DNA of 62,288 nt from NCBI GenBank assembly GCA_045657625.1, contig JAZOTM010000020.1:1-62288 (forward strand), read 5' to 3'. The position numbers and the translations under genes were made by a program. The DNA is from JAZOTM01 sp045657625 (GTDB taxonomy: Bacteria > Bacillota > Clostridia > Lachnospirales > Lachnospiraceae). The stretch's first letter is position 1, and each line of letters opens with the position of its first letter. The notes under the pieces were generated by a model, which saw only the letters and a list, made by a program, of their open reading frames with translations, was not told the DNA's origin and did no database searches. Shown piece by piece: positions 26,900 through 35,891 of this stretch.

Positions 26900-27484
26900 A
26901 TGGATGAAAAGAAGGAAAAGTCAAAGTCTTATAATAAAAAACCATATTACCGTAGAAAGATAAATAAAAATCAATACAAGGACTATGAAGAAGATAGTCG
27001 AGAGAATTTTGAACAGGGACAGAATGTAGAGAAGATTCGTTCTAAGAAGAATACGAAGAAAAATAATTATAATAGTAATACTTCAAAGAACCAAAAGAAA
27101 ACAGATCACAAAGGAAATAATACAAACAATAAGAATAGTTCCGGTCATAAGAGCTCCCTTGTAAAGGATCCAAAGACCAAGGAACGTTTGAATCGTATTT
27201 TAAAGGATACCGAACCAAAGAAAAATACCGGTTATGTGCCGGATAATGATAAAGAAGCCATTCGTCAATTTCAGTTGGGTGAGTACAAGGAAGAAGGAAA
27301 AAATATGATTTTTCTTTTTGATACCGGTACGTATTCTATTTTTGACATGTCTGTTTTGGACGGAGAGGGCAAGGGAAAAGAAGTTTTGGTGACCAGAGAC
27401 AAAGCAGATGCTTACAAGCAGTGGAATGGCATTAAGCGTCCACAAAAGGGGAAACGAGTGAAGGAAGAAGCTGTGGAAGCATAA
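26900..27484 (+). CDS. Lys/Asn-rich hypothetical protein
   Basis: A 194-residue protein of unknown function. Residues 1 to about 95 are low complexity, rich in Lys, Asn, Ser and Tyr, and probably disordered. The last 90 residues look folded (IRQFQLGEYKEEGKNMIFLF, then VLVTRDKADAYKQWNGIKRPQ). The highly basic N-terminus could bind nucleic acid, but nothing proves it. ATG 26900 is preferred because AAGGAA lies about 10 bases upstream; an in-frame ATG-like extension further upstream lacks such a site. Confidence 0.7.
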   Translation: MDEKKEKSKSYNKKPYYRRKINKNQYKDYEEDSRENFEQGQNVEKIRSKKNTKKNNYNSNTSKNQKKTDHKGNNTNNKNSSGHKSSLVKDPKTKERLNRILKDTEPKKNTGYVPDNDKEAIRQFQLGEYKEEGKNMIFLFDTGTYSIFDMSVLDGEGKGKEVLVTRDKADAYKQWNGIKRPQKGKRVKEEAVEA

Positions 27485-27509
27485 AGAAATAGAAACAGGA
27501 AAGAAAGTC

Positions 27510-29435
27510 ATGTTGTACCAAATAAGTCATGGCGTTGTTCAGTATGGTGGAGACACGATTTTGGAGGACGTCAATTTTGAAATAAGAAATAATGAAAAGA
27601 TTGCCGTTGTTGGAAGAAACGGTTGTGGTAAGACCACACTTTTAAAGTTGATTTCCGGTGAAGTGGAAATGGTAAAGGAGTCCAGTGACCAGAATGCGTT
27701 TATCGCAAAAGCCGGGAATCCACAAATTGGATATTTAAAGCAGATTGCTTTTGAAGATCCGGAAGTGACCATGGAAACAGAACTCCGTAAGGAGTTGGCG
27801 GATATGGAACGTCGAAAAGTGGAATTGGACCAACTGGCCCTTAGCTTGGAGACAGATCATTCGGAGGAAAACGTACAAAGATATACCCGTATGCAGGAAG
27901 AATTCCATGAAATGGGTGGTTATTACTATGAAAAGGAATATGAAACCTTAGTTCGTAAATTTGGATTTTCTGAAGAGGAAAAACAGAAAAAATTAAAGGA
28001 ATTTTCCGGTGGACAGCAAACAAAAATTGCGTTCATAAAATTGTTGCTCAGTAAACCGGATGTGTTGCTTTTGGACGAGCCTACCAACCATTTGGATATT
28101 CATACCATTGAGTGGTTGGAAGGGTATTTAAAGAATTATAGTAAGGCAGTCGTTGTTGTTTCCCATGACCGCATGTTTTTGGACCATGTGGTAGATACAG
28201 TTTATGAAATCGAATACGGTCGTTCCCATCGTTATGCAGGAAATTACTCTGCATTCATACAGCAAAAGAAGGAACGGTTTGAGAAGCAAAAGAAGGATTA
28301 TCTTGCACAGCAAAAAGAAATTGCCAGACTGCAGGAAATCGTTACAAAGTTTAAAAATAAGCCGACAAAGGCCTCTATGGCCAGATCAAAATTAAAACAG
28401 ATTGAGCATATGGTGCGGATTGAGCCACCGGAACAATATGATAATCAAACGTTTCATGCATCGTTTCAGCCGGAAGTAATTACCGGAAATGATGTGCTGA
28501 TGGCAGAGGATTTGGCCATTGGATATGACAATGTCTTGGCTACTTTGAGTCTGGATTTGAAAAAAGGCGATAAATTAGGAATTATCGGTGGAAACGGAAT
28601 AGGAAAGTCTACATTGCTAAAGACTTTGACCGGAGAAATTGCTCCTTTGGGAGGAGAATATCATTACGGGGTGCATGTGCAGATTGGCTATTTTGATCAG
28701 CAAATGGCGCAGTATCGAAGTGATAAGCAGGTGATTGATGATTTTTGGGATGAGTTTCCGGAATTGACGGAGACTGAGGTTCGGAATGCCTTAGGAGCCT
28801 TTTTGTTTAAGGGAGAGGATGTTTTCAAAGATGTAAATATGCTTTCCGGAGGAGAAAAGGTAAGACTTGCTCTTTGCAAGATTTTGAAAAGAAAACCGAA
28901 TGTATTGATTTTGGACGAGCCTACCAACCATATGGATATTGTGGGAAAAGAAACTTTAGAAGCCATGCTTTCTGCATATGAAGGCACCTTGTTGTTTGTA
29001 TCCCATGATCGTTATTTTGTGAAAAAGGTATGTAAGCAGCTTTTAACCTTTGAAGAAGATGGTGTACAGCTTTATTCTTTTGGATATGAAGAGTATGAGG
29101 AAAAAGTTGTAAATCTTGAGGAAAAATGGGAAGAAAAGGCAGAAGGTAAGCCGGCAAAGGTGGAAGCGAAGCCTGCGAAAAAACCCTATTATAATCCGGG
29201 AAAAGAACGTTCTAAAATACAAAAGAAAATTACAAAAACAGAAGAAGCATTGGCTTTGGAAGAAGAAAAGTTAGAAGCATTAAAACAGGAATTATTGAAA
29301 CCGGAATATCAATCGCGATATTCTAAATTGACAGAGATTCAAGAACAAATTGACGCGCAGGAAGAGGTTGTTTTTGCTTGCATGGAAGAATGGGAAAACC
29401 TGCAAAATCAATTGGAAGAACTTGGGGAAGGTTAA
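27510..29435 (+). CDS. ABC-F family ATPase
   Basis: A 641-residue soluble protein with two ABC domains and no membrane segment. Domain 1: GRNGCGKTTLLKL, FSGGQQTKIAF, LLLDEPTNHLD. Domain 2: GGNGIGKSTLLKTL, LSGGEKVRLALCKIL, LILDEPTNHMD. The interdomain linker contains KPTKASMARSKLKQIEHM, typical of ABC-F. A Lys/Glu-rich coiled-coil tail fills about residues 555-641. Such proteins act on the ribosome as translation factors, and some protect against antibiotics. The tail and layout resemble the YdiF/Uup group, so resistance is not implied. Confidence 0.92.
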   Translation: MLYQISHGVVQYGGDTILEDVNFEIRNNEKIAVVGRNGCGKTTLLKLISGEVEMVKESSDQNAFIAKAGNPQIGYLKQIAFEDPEVTMETELRKELADMERRKVELDQLALSLETDHSEENVQRYTRMQEEFHEMGGYYYEKEYETLVRKFGFSEEEKQKKLKEFSGGQQTKIAFIKLLLSKPDVLLLDEPTNHLDIHTIEWLEGYLKNYSKAVVVVSHDRMFLDHVVDTVYEIEYGRSHRYAGNYSAFIQQKKERFEKQKKDYLAQQKEIARLQEIVTKFKNKPTKASMARSKLKQIEHMVRIEPPEQYDNQTFHASFQPEVITGNDVLMAEDLAIGYDNVLATLSLDLKKGDKLGIIGGNGIGKSTLLKTLTGEIAPLGGEYHYGVHVQIGYFDQQMAQYRSDKQVIDDFWDEFPELTETEVRNALGAFLFKGEDVFKDVNMLSGGEKVRLALCKILKRKPNVLILDEPTNHMDIVGKETLEAMLSAYEGTLLFVSHDRYFVKKVCKQLLTFEEDGVQLYSFGYEEYEEKVVNLEEKWEEKAEGKPAKVEAKPAKKPYYNPGKERSKIQKKITKTEEALALEEEKLEALKQELLKPEYQSRYSKLTEIQEQIDAQEEVVFACMEEWENLQNQLEELGEG

Positions 29436-30029
29436 ATGGACAAAGTACGGTTAGATCAGCATTATAATCAGTATCAACCGAATAATGTAAAACATTCTGC
29501 AGAAAGCGAATTTCGTTTTCCTTTGGAAAAAGATGGAACAGGTGTTGTATATGAACCATCTCACCAAAAGAAAACGGAAACGCCTTCGTCTGCCGCCGGT
29601 GCACAGACCCGGGAAACGGGTAAAAGTGCCGGCTTTCAGAATCAAGCCCCTACTTTAGAATTGTCTACAGGAAATCAAGGGCCAACACGTCAAATTGAAA
29701 ATCCGGATATGATCGACCGTATTCTGGATGGAATTCAACAAGCAATTGAGCAGGTAAAATCTTTTTTCCATGATTTGTGGTACGGAGAATCCGGAACTGT
29801 AGATGCTACAGAGTCTGTGAATGCTACGACGGAGGAGACAATAGATGAGGTATTAAAATCCGGAGACATGGAAAAATTGGAAGCATTTTTGACAGAACAT
29901 GGAAGTAAAAAACCAGCTCGAAATTCAGAATTATTAACCAGTTATAATCGTTACGGCACCATTGTGAAAATGGATCCGTCGGATAAAAAGAGAATATTAG
30001 AGGGAAATTTCCATGATATAGAATTATAA
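29436..30029 (+). CDS. Hypothetical protein linked to the ABC-F gene
   Basis: A 197-residue protein I do not recognise. The first 85 residues are polar and probably disordered (rich in Gln, Ser, Pro, Thr). A predicted amphipathic helix follows (MIDRILDGIQQAIEQVKSFF), then an acidic linker and a C-terminal helix-turn segment ending VKMDPSDKKRILEGNFHDIEL. There is no signal peptide or clear membrane span. Its ATG directly abuts the stop of the ABC-F gene, so it is probably translated with it. Confidence 0.65.
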   Translation: MDKVRLDQHYNQYQPNNVKHSAESEFRFPLEKDGTGVVYEPSHQKKTETPSSAAGAQTRETGKSAGFQNQAPTLELSTGNQGPTRQIENPDMIDRILDGIQQAIEQVKSFFHDLWYGESGTVDATESVNATTEETIDEVLKSGDMEKLEAFLTEHGSKKPARNSELLTSYNRYGTIVKMDPSDKKRILEGNFHDIEL

Positions 30030-30043
30030 GAAGGACATAAAGT

Positions 30044-30955
30044 ATGACATTACAGCAGATTTATTACGTATTACAGGTGGCAGAAATTGGCTCAATGAAC
30101 AAAGCTGCGGAAAAATTGTATATTTCCCAGCCTACCTTGACTGCCGTGATTAAAGAGTTAGAAACTGAAACAGGAATTGCCATTTTTTCCAGAACCAATC
30201 GTGGGGTTACTTTGACCACAGAGGGAAGCGAATTTATTTCTCATGCAAGACAATTGTATCAACAGTATGAAATGTTGATGGATCGTTATGGGGAAGGAAA
30301 GAATTATAAACAAAAATTTGGCGTGTCAACCCAGCATTATTCTTTTGCGGTAAAGGCCTTTGTAGAAATGGTAAAGAAGTATGATACCTTGAATTATGAG
30401 TTTGCGATTCGAGAGACGAAGACCTATGATGTAATCCAGGATGTGGCACTGGGAAAAAGTGAGGTCGGTATTTTATATTTTAGTGACTTCAATGAAAAGG
30501 TACTTTCCAAGATGCTTTTAGAAAATGACTTGGAATTCCATCATATTGTGGACTGTGATGCTTATGTTTATGTATGGAAAGAACATCCCTTGGCAAAAAA
30601 AGCGTCTATTGCATTTGAAGAGTTACAGGAGTATCCGTGTCTTGCCTTTGAACAAGGGGAAAAGGGATCTGTTTATTTGGCGGAAGAGATTTTGACAGAC
30701 CGAGATTATCCAAGAACCATTAAAACCAATGATCGAGCTACGATGTTGAATTTAATGGTAGGTTTAAATGGTTACACGCTTTGTTCCGGTGTGATTTGTG
30801 AAGAATTGAACGGAGACGACTATATGGTTATTCCTTTCCAAGAGGATGAGAAGAATCAAAATTCTGCCATGAGAATTGGATATATATGTAAAAGAGGAAG
30901 TAAATTAAGTGGTATTGCAGAAACTTACATTGATGAAGTAAAAAGATACTTTTAG
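30044..30955 (+). CDS. LysR-family transcriptional regulator
   Basis: A 303-residue regulator. The N-terminal winged helix-turn-helix is MTLQQIYYVLQVAEIGSMNKAAEKLYISQPTLTAVIKELE in type, followed by the linker helix. Residues from about 90 form the periplasmic-binding-protein-like effector domain. The effector is unknown. It lies 11 bases before the GH13 gene on the same strand, unlike the usual divergent LysR arrangement, so it may control its own operon. Confidence 0.9.
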   Translation: MTLQQIYYVLQVAEIGSMNKAAEKLYISQPTLTAVIKELETETGIAIFSRTNRGVTLTTEGSEFISHARQLYQQYEMLMDRYGEGKNYKQKFGVSTQHYSFAVKAFVEMVKKYDTLNYEFAIRETKTYDVIQDVALGKSEVGILYFSDFNEKVLSKMLLENDLEFHHIVDCDAYVYVWKEHPLAKKASIAFEELQEYPCLAFEQGEKGSVYLAEEILTDRDYPRTIKTNDRATMLNLMVGLNGYTLCSGVICEELNGDDYMVIPFQEDEKNQNSAMRIGYICKRGSKLSGIAETYIDEVKRYF

Positions 30956-30966
30956 GAGGAGCGGGT

Positions 30967-32295
30967 ATGGCAAAGCAAACGAACTTAGCATTACGAAATT
31001 CTGTGATTTATTCTGTTTTTGTGAGAAATCATACAAAAGAGGGGACCTTTGCTGCATTTGAGCAGGATTTGGATCGCATTTATGAATTGGGGACAGATAT
31101 TATTTGGTTTATGCCAATTCATCCCATTGGAAAGAAAAACCGAAAAGGATCCTTGGGTTCGCCTTATGCAATTTCGGATTATCGAGAAATTAATCCGGAA
31201 TTTGGAACCATGGAGGATTTCCGACATGTGGTGGATAAAATCCATGAAAAAGGCATGAAATGTATTATTGATGTGGTATATAACCATACCTCACCGGATT
31301 CGAAACTTTTTGAAGAACATCCGGAGTGGTTTTATCAGAATGCGTATGGCGAATATGGCAATCATATTGGAGCTTGGAGCGACGTGATTGATTTGGATTA
31401 TACCAAGAGAGATTTGTGGGATTATCAGATTGAAACATTAAAGCAGTGGGCGGAAATCGTGGATGGTTTTCGCTGCGACGTAGCATCTTTGGTACCGGTA
31501 GAATTTTGGCTGGAGGCTAGAAAACAGGTGGAGAAGGTACGACCGGGTTGTATTTGGTTGGCAGAATCCTGTGAGCCAATGTTTGTAGCCTATGGTAGAA
31601 GTCTGGGCATAGATGGAGCCTCAGATTCAGAATTATATCAGGCTTTTGACATTTGTTATGATTATGACATACATGATTGTATGAAGCAGACCATTACCGG
31701 AGAAAAAACGTTACAACAATATGCGGATGCCATTAATCAACAGGAACTCATTTATCCGGGGAATTATTGCAAACTGCGTTTTATGGAAAATCACGACCAA
31801 CCACGTGCTGCGGCTTTGATATCGAACGAAAAAACCCTTCAAAACTATATTGCTTTCCAATATTTGCAAAAAGGCACAGCATTGCTGTATGGCGGTCAGG
31901 AAGTGGGAGAAGACCATTTGCCGAGTTTGTTCGACAAAGATACCATTTCTTGGGAAAAGAAAAATGACTTTACGAGTATGTTGCAGCACTTATATGGAAT
32001 CAAAAAACAGAAAGTACTGCAATCCGGAAGTTATCGTGTGTATTCTTTAGAAGAAAAAGCACTTATGATGGTTTTTCAGAACAAGGAAGAGAAGTTTGTA
32101 GGTATTTTCCCGGTAAAGAATCAGGAAGAGACAAAGGTGGCTTTGCCACAGGAAGATTTACATATGTTTGATTGGAATTTTGCAATTCCGGAAGGTATTT
32201 TCTTGGATCTGCTGGGTGATCGTCGTATTTCTGTGGAAAATCAGACAATCACCATTCATCAAGATCCGATTTTGTTCCGCTTTGGCGTGGAATAA
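30967..32295 (+). CDS. GH13 alpha-amylase-family enzyme (cytosolic)
   Basis: A 442-residue glycoside hydrolase family 13 protein without a signal peptide. The four conserved regions are visible: DVVYNHTS (region I), GFRCDVAS (region II, nucleophile Asp), WLAESCEP (region III, acid/base Glu) and FMENHDQPR (region IV, transition-state Asp). The N-terminal barrel begins VIYSVFVRNHTKEGTFAAF. Length is typical of a short intracellular maltodextrin-active enzyme; the exact substrate cannot be read from sequence. An AGGAGGAG site precedes the ATG. Confidence 0.9.
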   Translation: MAKQTNLALRNSVIYSVFVRNHTKEGTFAAFEQDLDRIYELGTDIIWFMPIHPIGKKNRKGSLGSPYAISDYREINPEFGTMEDFRHVVDKIHEKGMKCIIDVVYNHTSPDSKLFEEHPEWFYQNAYGEYGNHIGAWSDVIDLDYTKRDLWDYQIETLKQWAEIVDGFRCDVASLVPVEFWLEARKQVEKVRPGCIWLAESCEPMFVAYGRSLGIDGASDSELYQAFDICYDYDIHDCMKQTITGEKTLQQYADAINQQELIYPGNYCKLRFMENHDQPRAAALISNEKTLQNYIAFQYLQKGTALLYGGQEVGEDHLPSLFDKDTISWEKKNDFTSMLQHLYGIKKQKVLQSGSYRVYSLEEKALMMVFQNKEEKFVGIFPVKNQEETKVALPQEDLHMFDWNFAIPEGIFLDLLGDRRISVENQTITIHQDPILFRFGVE

Positions 32296-32303
32296 AAGGA
32301 GTC

Positions 32304-32333
32304 TTGCTTTTTTTAAAAAATATGTGTTATAAT
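32304..32333 (+). promoter_or_regulatory. Promoter of the CydDC-like exporter operon
   Basis: TTGCTT (32304-32309) and a perfect TATAAT (32328-32333) are separated by 18 bases. The predicted transcript start is about 32340, just before the GTTAGT inverted repeat. Confidence 0.65.
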
Positions 32334-32340
32334 GCCTTCT

Positions 32341-32356
32341 GTTAGTGAAAACTAAC
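32341..32356 (+). repeat. Inverted repeat at the predicted transcript start
   Basis: GTTAGTGAAAACTAAC is a perfect 6-base palindrome around GAAA. As DNA it could be an operator just downstream of the -10 box. As RNA it would be a 5' stem closed by a GAAA (GNRA-type) tetraloop. The sequence does not tell which. Confidence 0.6.
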
Positions 32357-32393
32357 TGGCTGACATAAAAAGTATATTTTATGTTTATTATAC

Positions 32394-32433
32394 AAAGGTA
32401 CAATGGGGAGCAGGCCCTATTGTACCTTTTTTT
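32394..32433 (+). terminator. Terminator-like hairpin in the leader of the exporter operon
   Basis: GGTACAATGGGG (32397-32408) pairs with CCCTATTGTACC (32415-32426), one G-T pair included, around a 6-base loop. A run of seven T (32427-32433) follows at once and the ribosome site AGGAGG (32435-32440) comes next. A full intrinsic terminator therefore lies between the promoter and the start codon, which suggests transcription attenuation. Confidence 0.75.
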
Positions 32434-32443
32434 AGGAGGAAAC

Positions 32444-34171
32444 ATGATTAAAATGCGATTAGTACGTCTCATGGGAGACGCAAAAAAATACATTTTCATA
32501 CAAGTGTTGTGGCAGTGGTTAGCGCTACTTAGCCAGATTGTGATTGTGTTTAGCGGCGCATCTATGATTTCCGGCATATATGCTGGAACTCTGACACAGG
32601 AAAATGTAATTCGAAATGTAGTATTGTTGCTACTTGGAATTCTGTTTCGCTTTTTTGCAGATCGAAAGGGAGCACGTGCATCCTTTTTAGCAAGTGTAGA
32701 TGTAAAAAAAGTGATTCGAGAAACCATTTATGACAAGTTGCTGCAAATGGGAGCAAATTACAGACAGTTTGTAACCACAGCAGATGTAGTGCAAATGTCT
32801 ACGGAAGGTGTGGAGCAACTGGAAACCTATTTTGGTCGCTATTTACCACAGTTTTTCTATGCGCTCTTGGCACCGGTTACCTTATTTGTTGTTTTGGCTT
32901 TTGTGGATCTAAAGGTAAGCGCGATTTTGCTTTTGTTTGTACCGTTAATTCCAATGACAATTGTTATGGTGCAGAAAATAGCAAAACGTTTGTTGAATAA
33001 ATACTGGGGGCTTTATACGGAATTAGGAGATTCTTTCCTGGAGAATTTGCAAGGATTGACCACGTTAAAGATTTATGGTGCAGACGAGAAAAAAGCGGAA
33101 GAAATGGATGTAGAAGCAGAGCGATTCCGTACGATCACTATGAAGGTTTTGACGATGCAGTTGAATTCCACCAGTGTTATGGATATTTTGGCCTATGGTG
33201 GAGCTGCAGTGGGTATGGTATTGACACTTTTGGATTTTGCCCATGGAAAAATCAGCCTCTTTGGAGCAATTAGTGTCTTTTTATTGGCAGCGGAGTTTTT
33301 CCTTCCGATGCGAATTTTAGGCTCTTATTTCCATATTGCTATGAATGGAATGGCAGCCAGTGACCGTATTTTTGCGTTTCTAGATCAGGAAATTACAGAA
33401 GATGGAACAGAAACGTTGGCATCTGCGCCGATAAGTTATAAGATTTCCAATTTAGATTATTTCTATGGAGAAAAACAGGCGCTTTTCCACCTTGAGATGG
33501 ATATGCAGCCGGGAACTTTGACTGCGATTGTAGGAGAATCCGGATGCGGAAAAAGTACCTTTGCTTCCGTATTGAATAACCGCAATAAGGGATATGAGGG
33601 TAGCGTTTGCGTAAATGGTACGGAACTGCGAGATTTACAGGAAACTTCCTATATGGAGCACGTGACAACTATTGTACATCAGAGCTATTTATTTAAAGGA
33701 ACGGTAAAAGAGAATTTGTTGGTTGCAAAGAAACAGGCAACAGAGGCAGAAATGGTAGCTGCTTTAAAAACCGTGAATCTTTGGGATTATTTAAAAACCG
33801 AAGGTGGTTTGGAGTTTGTCTGTGAAGAAGGCGCCAATAATTTATCCGGAGGACAAAAGCAACGTTTGGCCTTGGCACGTGCGCTTTTGAGAGATTCTGA
33901 GGTGTATATTTTTGATGAAGCCACTTCGAATATTGATGTGGAAAGCGAAGACTTTATTATGACAGCGGTAGAGGCTTTAGCGAAGGTGAAAACCGTTATT
34001 TTGATTTCGCATCGATTACAAAATGTGGTACATGCCAACCAGATTTATTTCTTAGAGCAGGGCCATGTGACAGAACAGGGAACCCACGAAGAATTGTTGG
34101 CAAAACAAGGCGCCTATGCAAAATTGTATGAGACACAGCAAAAATTAGAACAGATCGGAAAGGAGGCATAA
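32444..34171 (+). CDS. CydD-like ABC exporter half-transporter
   Basis: A 575-residue fused membrane-ATPase protein. About six helices fill residues 20-310, and the ABC domain follows: GESGCGKSTFAS, LSGGQKQRLALARALL, VYIFDEATSNID, and the His switch in LISHRLQN. The membrane part (DVVQMSTEGVEQLETYFGRYLPQFFYALLAPV) resembles CydD of the thiol/haem exporter CydDC. No cydAB oxidase is seen in the window, and related pairs in Clostridia have unassigned cargo. ATG 32444 follows AGGAGG; the frame extends upstream through the leader hairpin but has no ribosome site there. Confidence 0.87.
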   Translation: MIKMRLVRLMGDAKKYIFIQVLWQWLALLSQIVIVFSGASMISGIYAGTLTQENVIRNVVLLLLGILFRFFADRKGARASFLASVDVKKVIRETIYDKLLQMGANYRQFVTTADVVQMSTEGVEQLETYFGRYLPQFFYALLAPVTLFVVLAFVDLKVSAILLLFVPLIPMTIVMVQKIAKRLLNKYWGLYTELGDSFLENLQGLTTLKIYGADEKKAEEMDVEAERFRTITMKVLTMQLNSTSVMDILAYGGAAVGMVLTLLDFAHGKISLFGAISVFLLAAEFFLPMRILGSYFHIAMNGMAASDRIFAFLDQEITEDGTETLASAPISYKISNLDYFYGEKQALFHLEMDMQPGTLTAIVGESGCGKSTFASVLNNRNKGYEGSVCVNGTELRDLQETSYMEHVTTIVHQSYLFKGTVKENLLVAKKQATEAEMVAALKTVNLWDYLKTEGGLEFVCEEGANNLSGGQKQRLALARALLRDSEVYIFDEATSNIDVESEDFIMTAVEALAKVKTVILISHRLQNVVHANQIYFLEQGHVTEQGTHEELLAKQGAYAKLYETQQKLEQIGKEA

Positions 34172-34173
34172 AA

Positions 34174-35814
34174 ATGGAAAAAAGAAAATACAGTGGATTA
34201 CAGATTATGTTGAAACTCGTAACCTATGTGCGTAGTTTATTTCCGATTATGCTGCTTGCCGTAATCTTGGGGGTAACCGGATTTTTATGTGCCATTTTTT
34301 TGACGGTGGTAGCCGGTTATGGCCTTTCACAAATTTTATTGGTTGGTAAAGTGGAGACAGCTCTATTAGTGGGTCTTGTGGTTATGGCTGTGATGCGTGG
34401 AGTCTTGCATTACGGAGAACAGTATTGTAATCATTTTATTGCCTTTCGACTACTGGCATTGATTCGACATGAAGTATTTGCAGCCTTAAGAAAGCTTTGT
34501 CCTGCAAAACTAGAGGGAAAAGATAAAGGTAATTTGATTTCCATTATCACGACAGATATTGAGTTGTTGGAAGTTTTTTACGCCCATACCCTGTCCCCAA
34601 TTATGATTGGATTTTTGACTTCCTTGCTTATGGTGATTTTTATTGGGAAACAAAGCTTGTTAGCAGGGGCATTTGCAACTCTTGCGTATGTGACCATTGG
34701 TGTGCTCCTTCCCATTTGGAATGGAAAAAGAGGGGCGGATGATGGACTTGCTATGCGAAATCAGTTCGGTAATTTAAATAGTTTTGTTTTAGAGTCTTTG
34801 TATGGATTGGATGAAACCATTCAGTATGGAGATGGCGAAAATCGTAGAAACGGACTGTTGACCGAATCCAAGAAAATGGCGGGCTTTCAGGAAAAAATGA
34901 ATCATTATGAAGCCGGACAGAGAAGTTTGACTAATTTATTGATTCAATTTTTCTCTTGGGGCATGTTGCTTTTGATGTTATGGCAGTATCAGATCGGACA
35001 AGTTACTTTTACACAGTTCTTAGTAGCTACTTTGGCTATGATGAGTTCTTTTGGACCGGTAACTGCATTATCCAATCTTTCCAATAATTTGCATCAGACC
35101 TTGGCAAGTGGGGAACGTGTACTTGCTATTTTAGAAGAAACACCGGAAGTAAAAGAAGTAGAGGACGGTGTAGACGTAGAATTCCAGGGGATGGAAGTGA
35201 AGGATGTATCCTTTGGATATGGAGATACAGAGATTTTATCCCAGATAAACGTAGAGGTGGAAAAAGGAAGTATTTTAGGAATTCATGGGGCAAGTGGTTG
35301 CGGAAAATCCACACTTTTGAAGTTGTTGATGCGTTTCTTTGATGTAGAAAAAGGAAGCATTCATATGTCCGGAGAAGATTTAAGAAATATCAATACTGCA
35401 TCCTTACGTCAAAATCAATCCTATGTGACACAGGATACCTGGCTTTTCCATGACACCATTGAAAATAATATTAAAATCGGAAATACCAAGGCAAGCAGAG
35501 AAGAAGTGATAGAAGCAGCAAAAAAAGCGTCTATTCATGATATGATTATGTCCTTGCCACAGGGATATGACACCATGGTGGAGGAAATGGGCGACAGCTT
35601 GTCCGGTGGAGAAAGACAGCGTATTGGAATTGCCAGAGCCTTTTTGCATGAATCGCCTATGATGCTGTTGGATGAATCCACCAGTAATTTGGATGTTTTA
35701 AATGAAGGAATTATCCTTCAATCTTTACAGCGTGAAGCAAAGGACAAAACGGTCATAATTGTTTCACATAGAAGTTCAACTCTGAATATTGCAGACTCTG
35801 TCTTAGAGATGTAA
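34174..35814 (+). CDS. CydC-like ABC exporter half-transporter
   Basis: A 546-residue partner of the preceding gene, starting 2 bases after its stop with AAAGGAGG upstream. Membrane helices cover about residues 15-300. The ABC domain has GASGCGKSTLLKLL, LSGGERQRIGIARAFL and MMLLDESTSNLD (Walker B Asp-Glu intact), and the H-switch in IVSHRSSTL. The two proteins should form a heterodimeric exporter. CydC-like assignment rests on the heterodimeric layout and the weak similarity of the membrane part; substrate unknown. Confidence 0.86.
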   Translation: MEKRKYSGLQIMLKLVTYVRSLFPIMLLAVILGVTGFLCAIFLTVVAGYGLSQILLVGKVETALLVGLVVMAVMRGVLHYGEQYCNHFIAFRLLALIRHEVFAALRKLCPAKLEGKDKGNLISIITTDIELLEVFYAHTLSPIMIGFLTSLLMVIFIGKQSLLAGAFATLAYVTIGVLLPIWNGKRGADDGLAMRNQFGNLNSFVLESLYGLDETIQYGDGENRRNGLLTESKKMAGFQEKMNHYEAGQRSLTNLLIQFFSWGMLLLMLWQYQIGQVTFTQFLVATLAMMSSFGPVTALSNLSNNLHQTLASGERVLAILEETPEVKEVEDGVDVEFQGMEVKDVSFGYGDTEILSQINVEVEKGSILGIHGASGCGKSTLLKLLMRFFDVEKGSIHMSGEDLRNINTASLRQNQSYVTQDTWLFHDTIENNIKIGNTKASREEVIEAAKKASIHDMIMSLPQGYDTMVEEMGDSLSGGERQRIGIARAFLHESPMMLLDESTSNLDVLNEGIILQSLQREAKDKTVIIVSHRSSTLNIADSVLEM

Positions 35815-35891
35815 AATGGAAACGTTACATTTTAGCACGCAAGGGAGTTTTGACTTTGGGTGCGAAGAAAAGATAGAGGAGTAAATAGAAG

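Noticed and set aside
32444..35814. Cytochrome bd assembly genes proper (cydDC)
   Set aside because: No cydAB genes nearby; similarity is to the layout of CydDC, so only CydDC-like is claimed.
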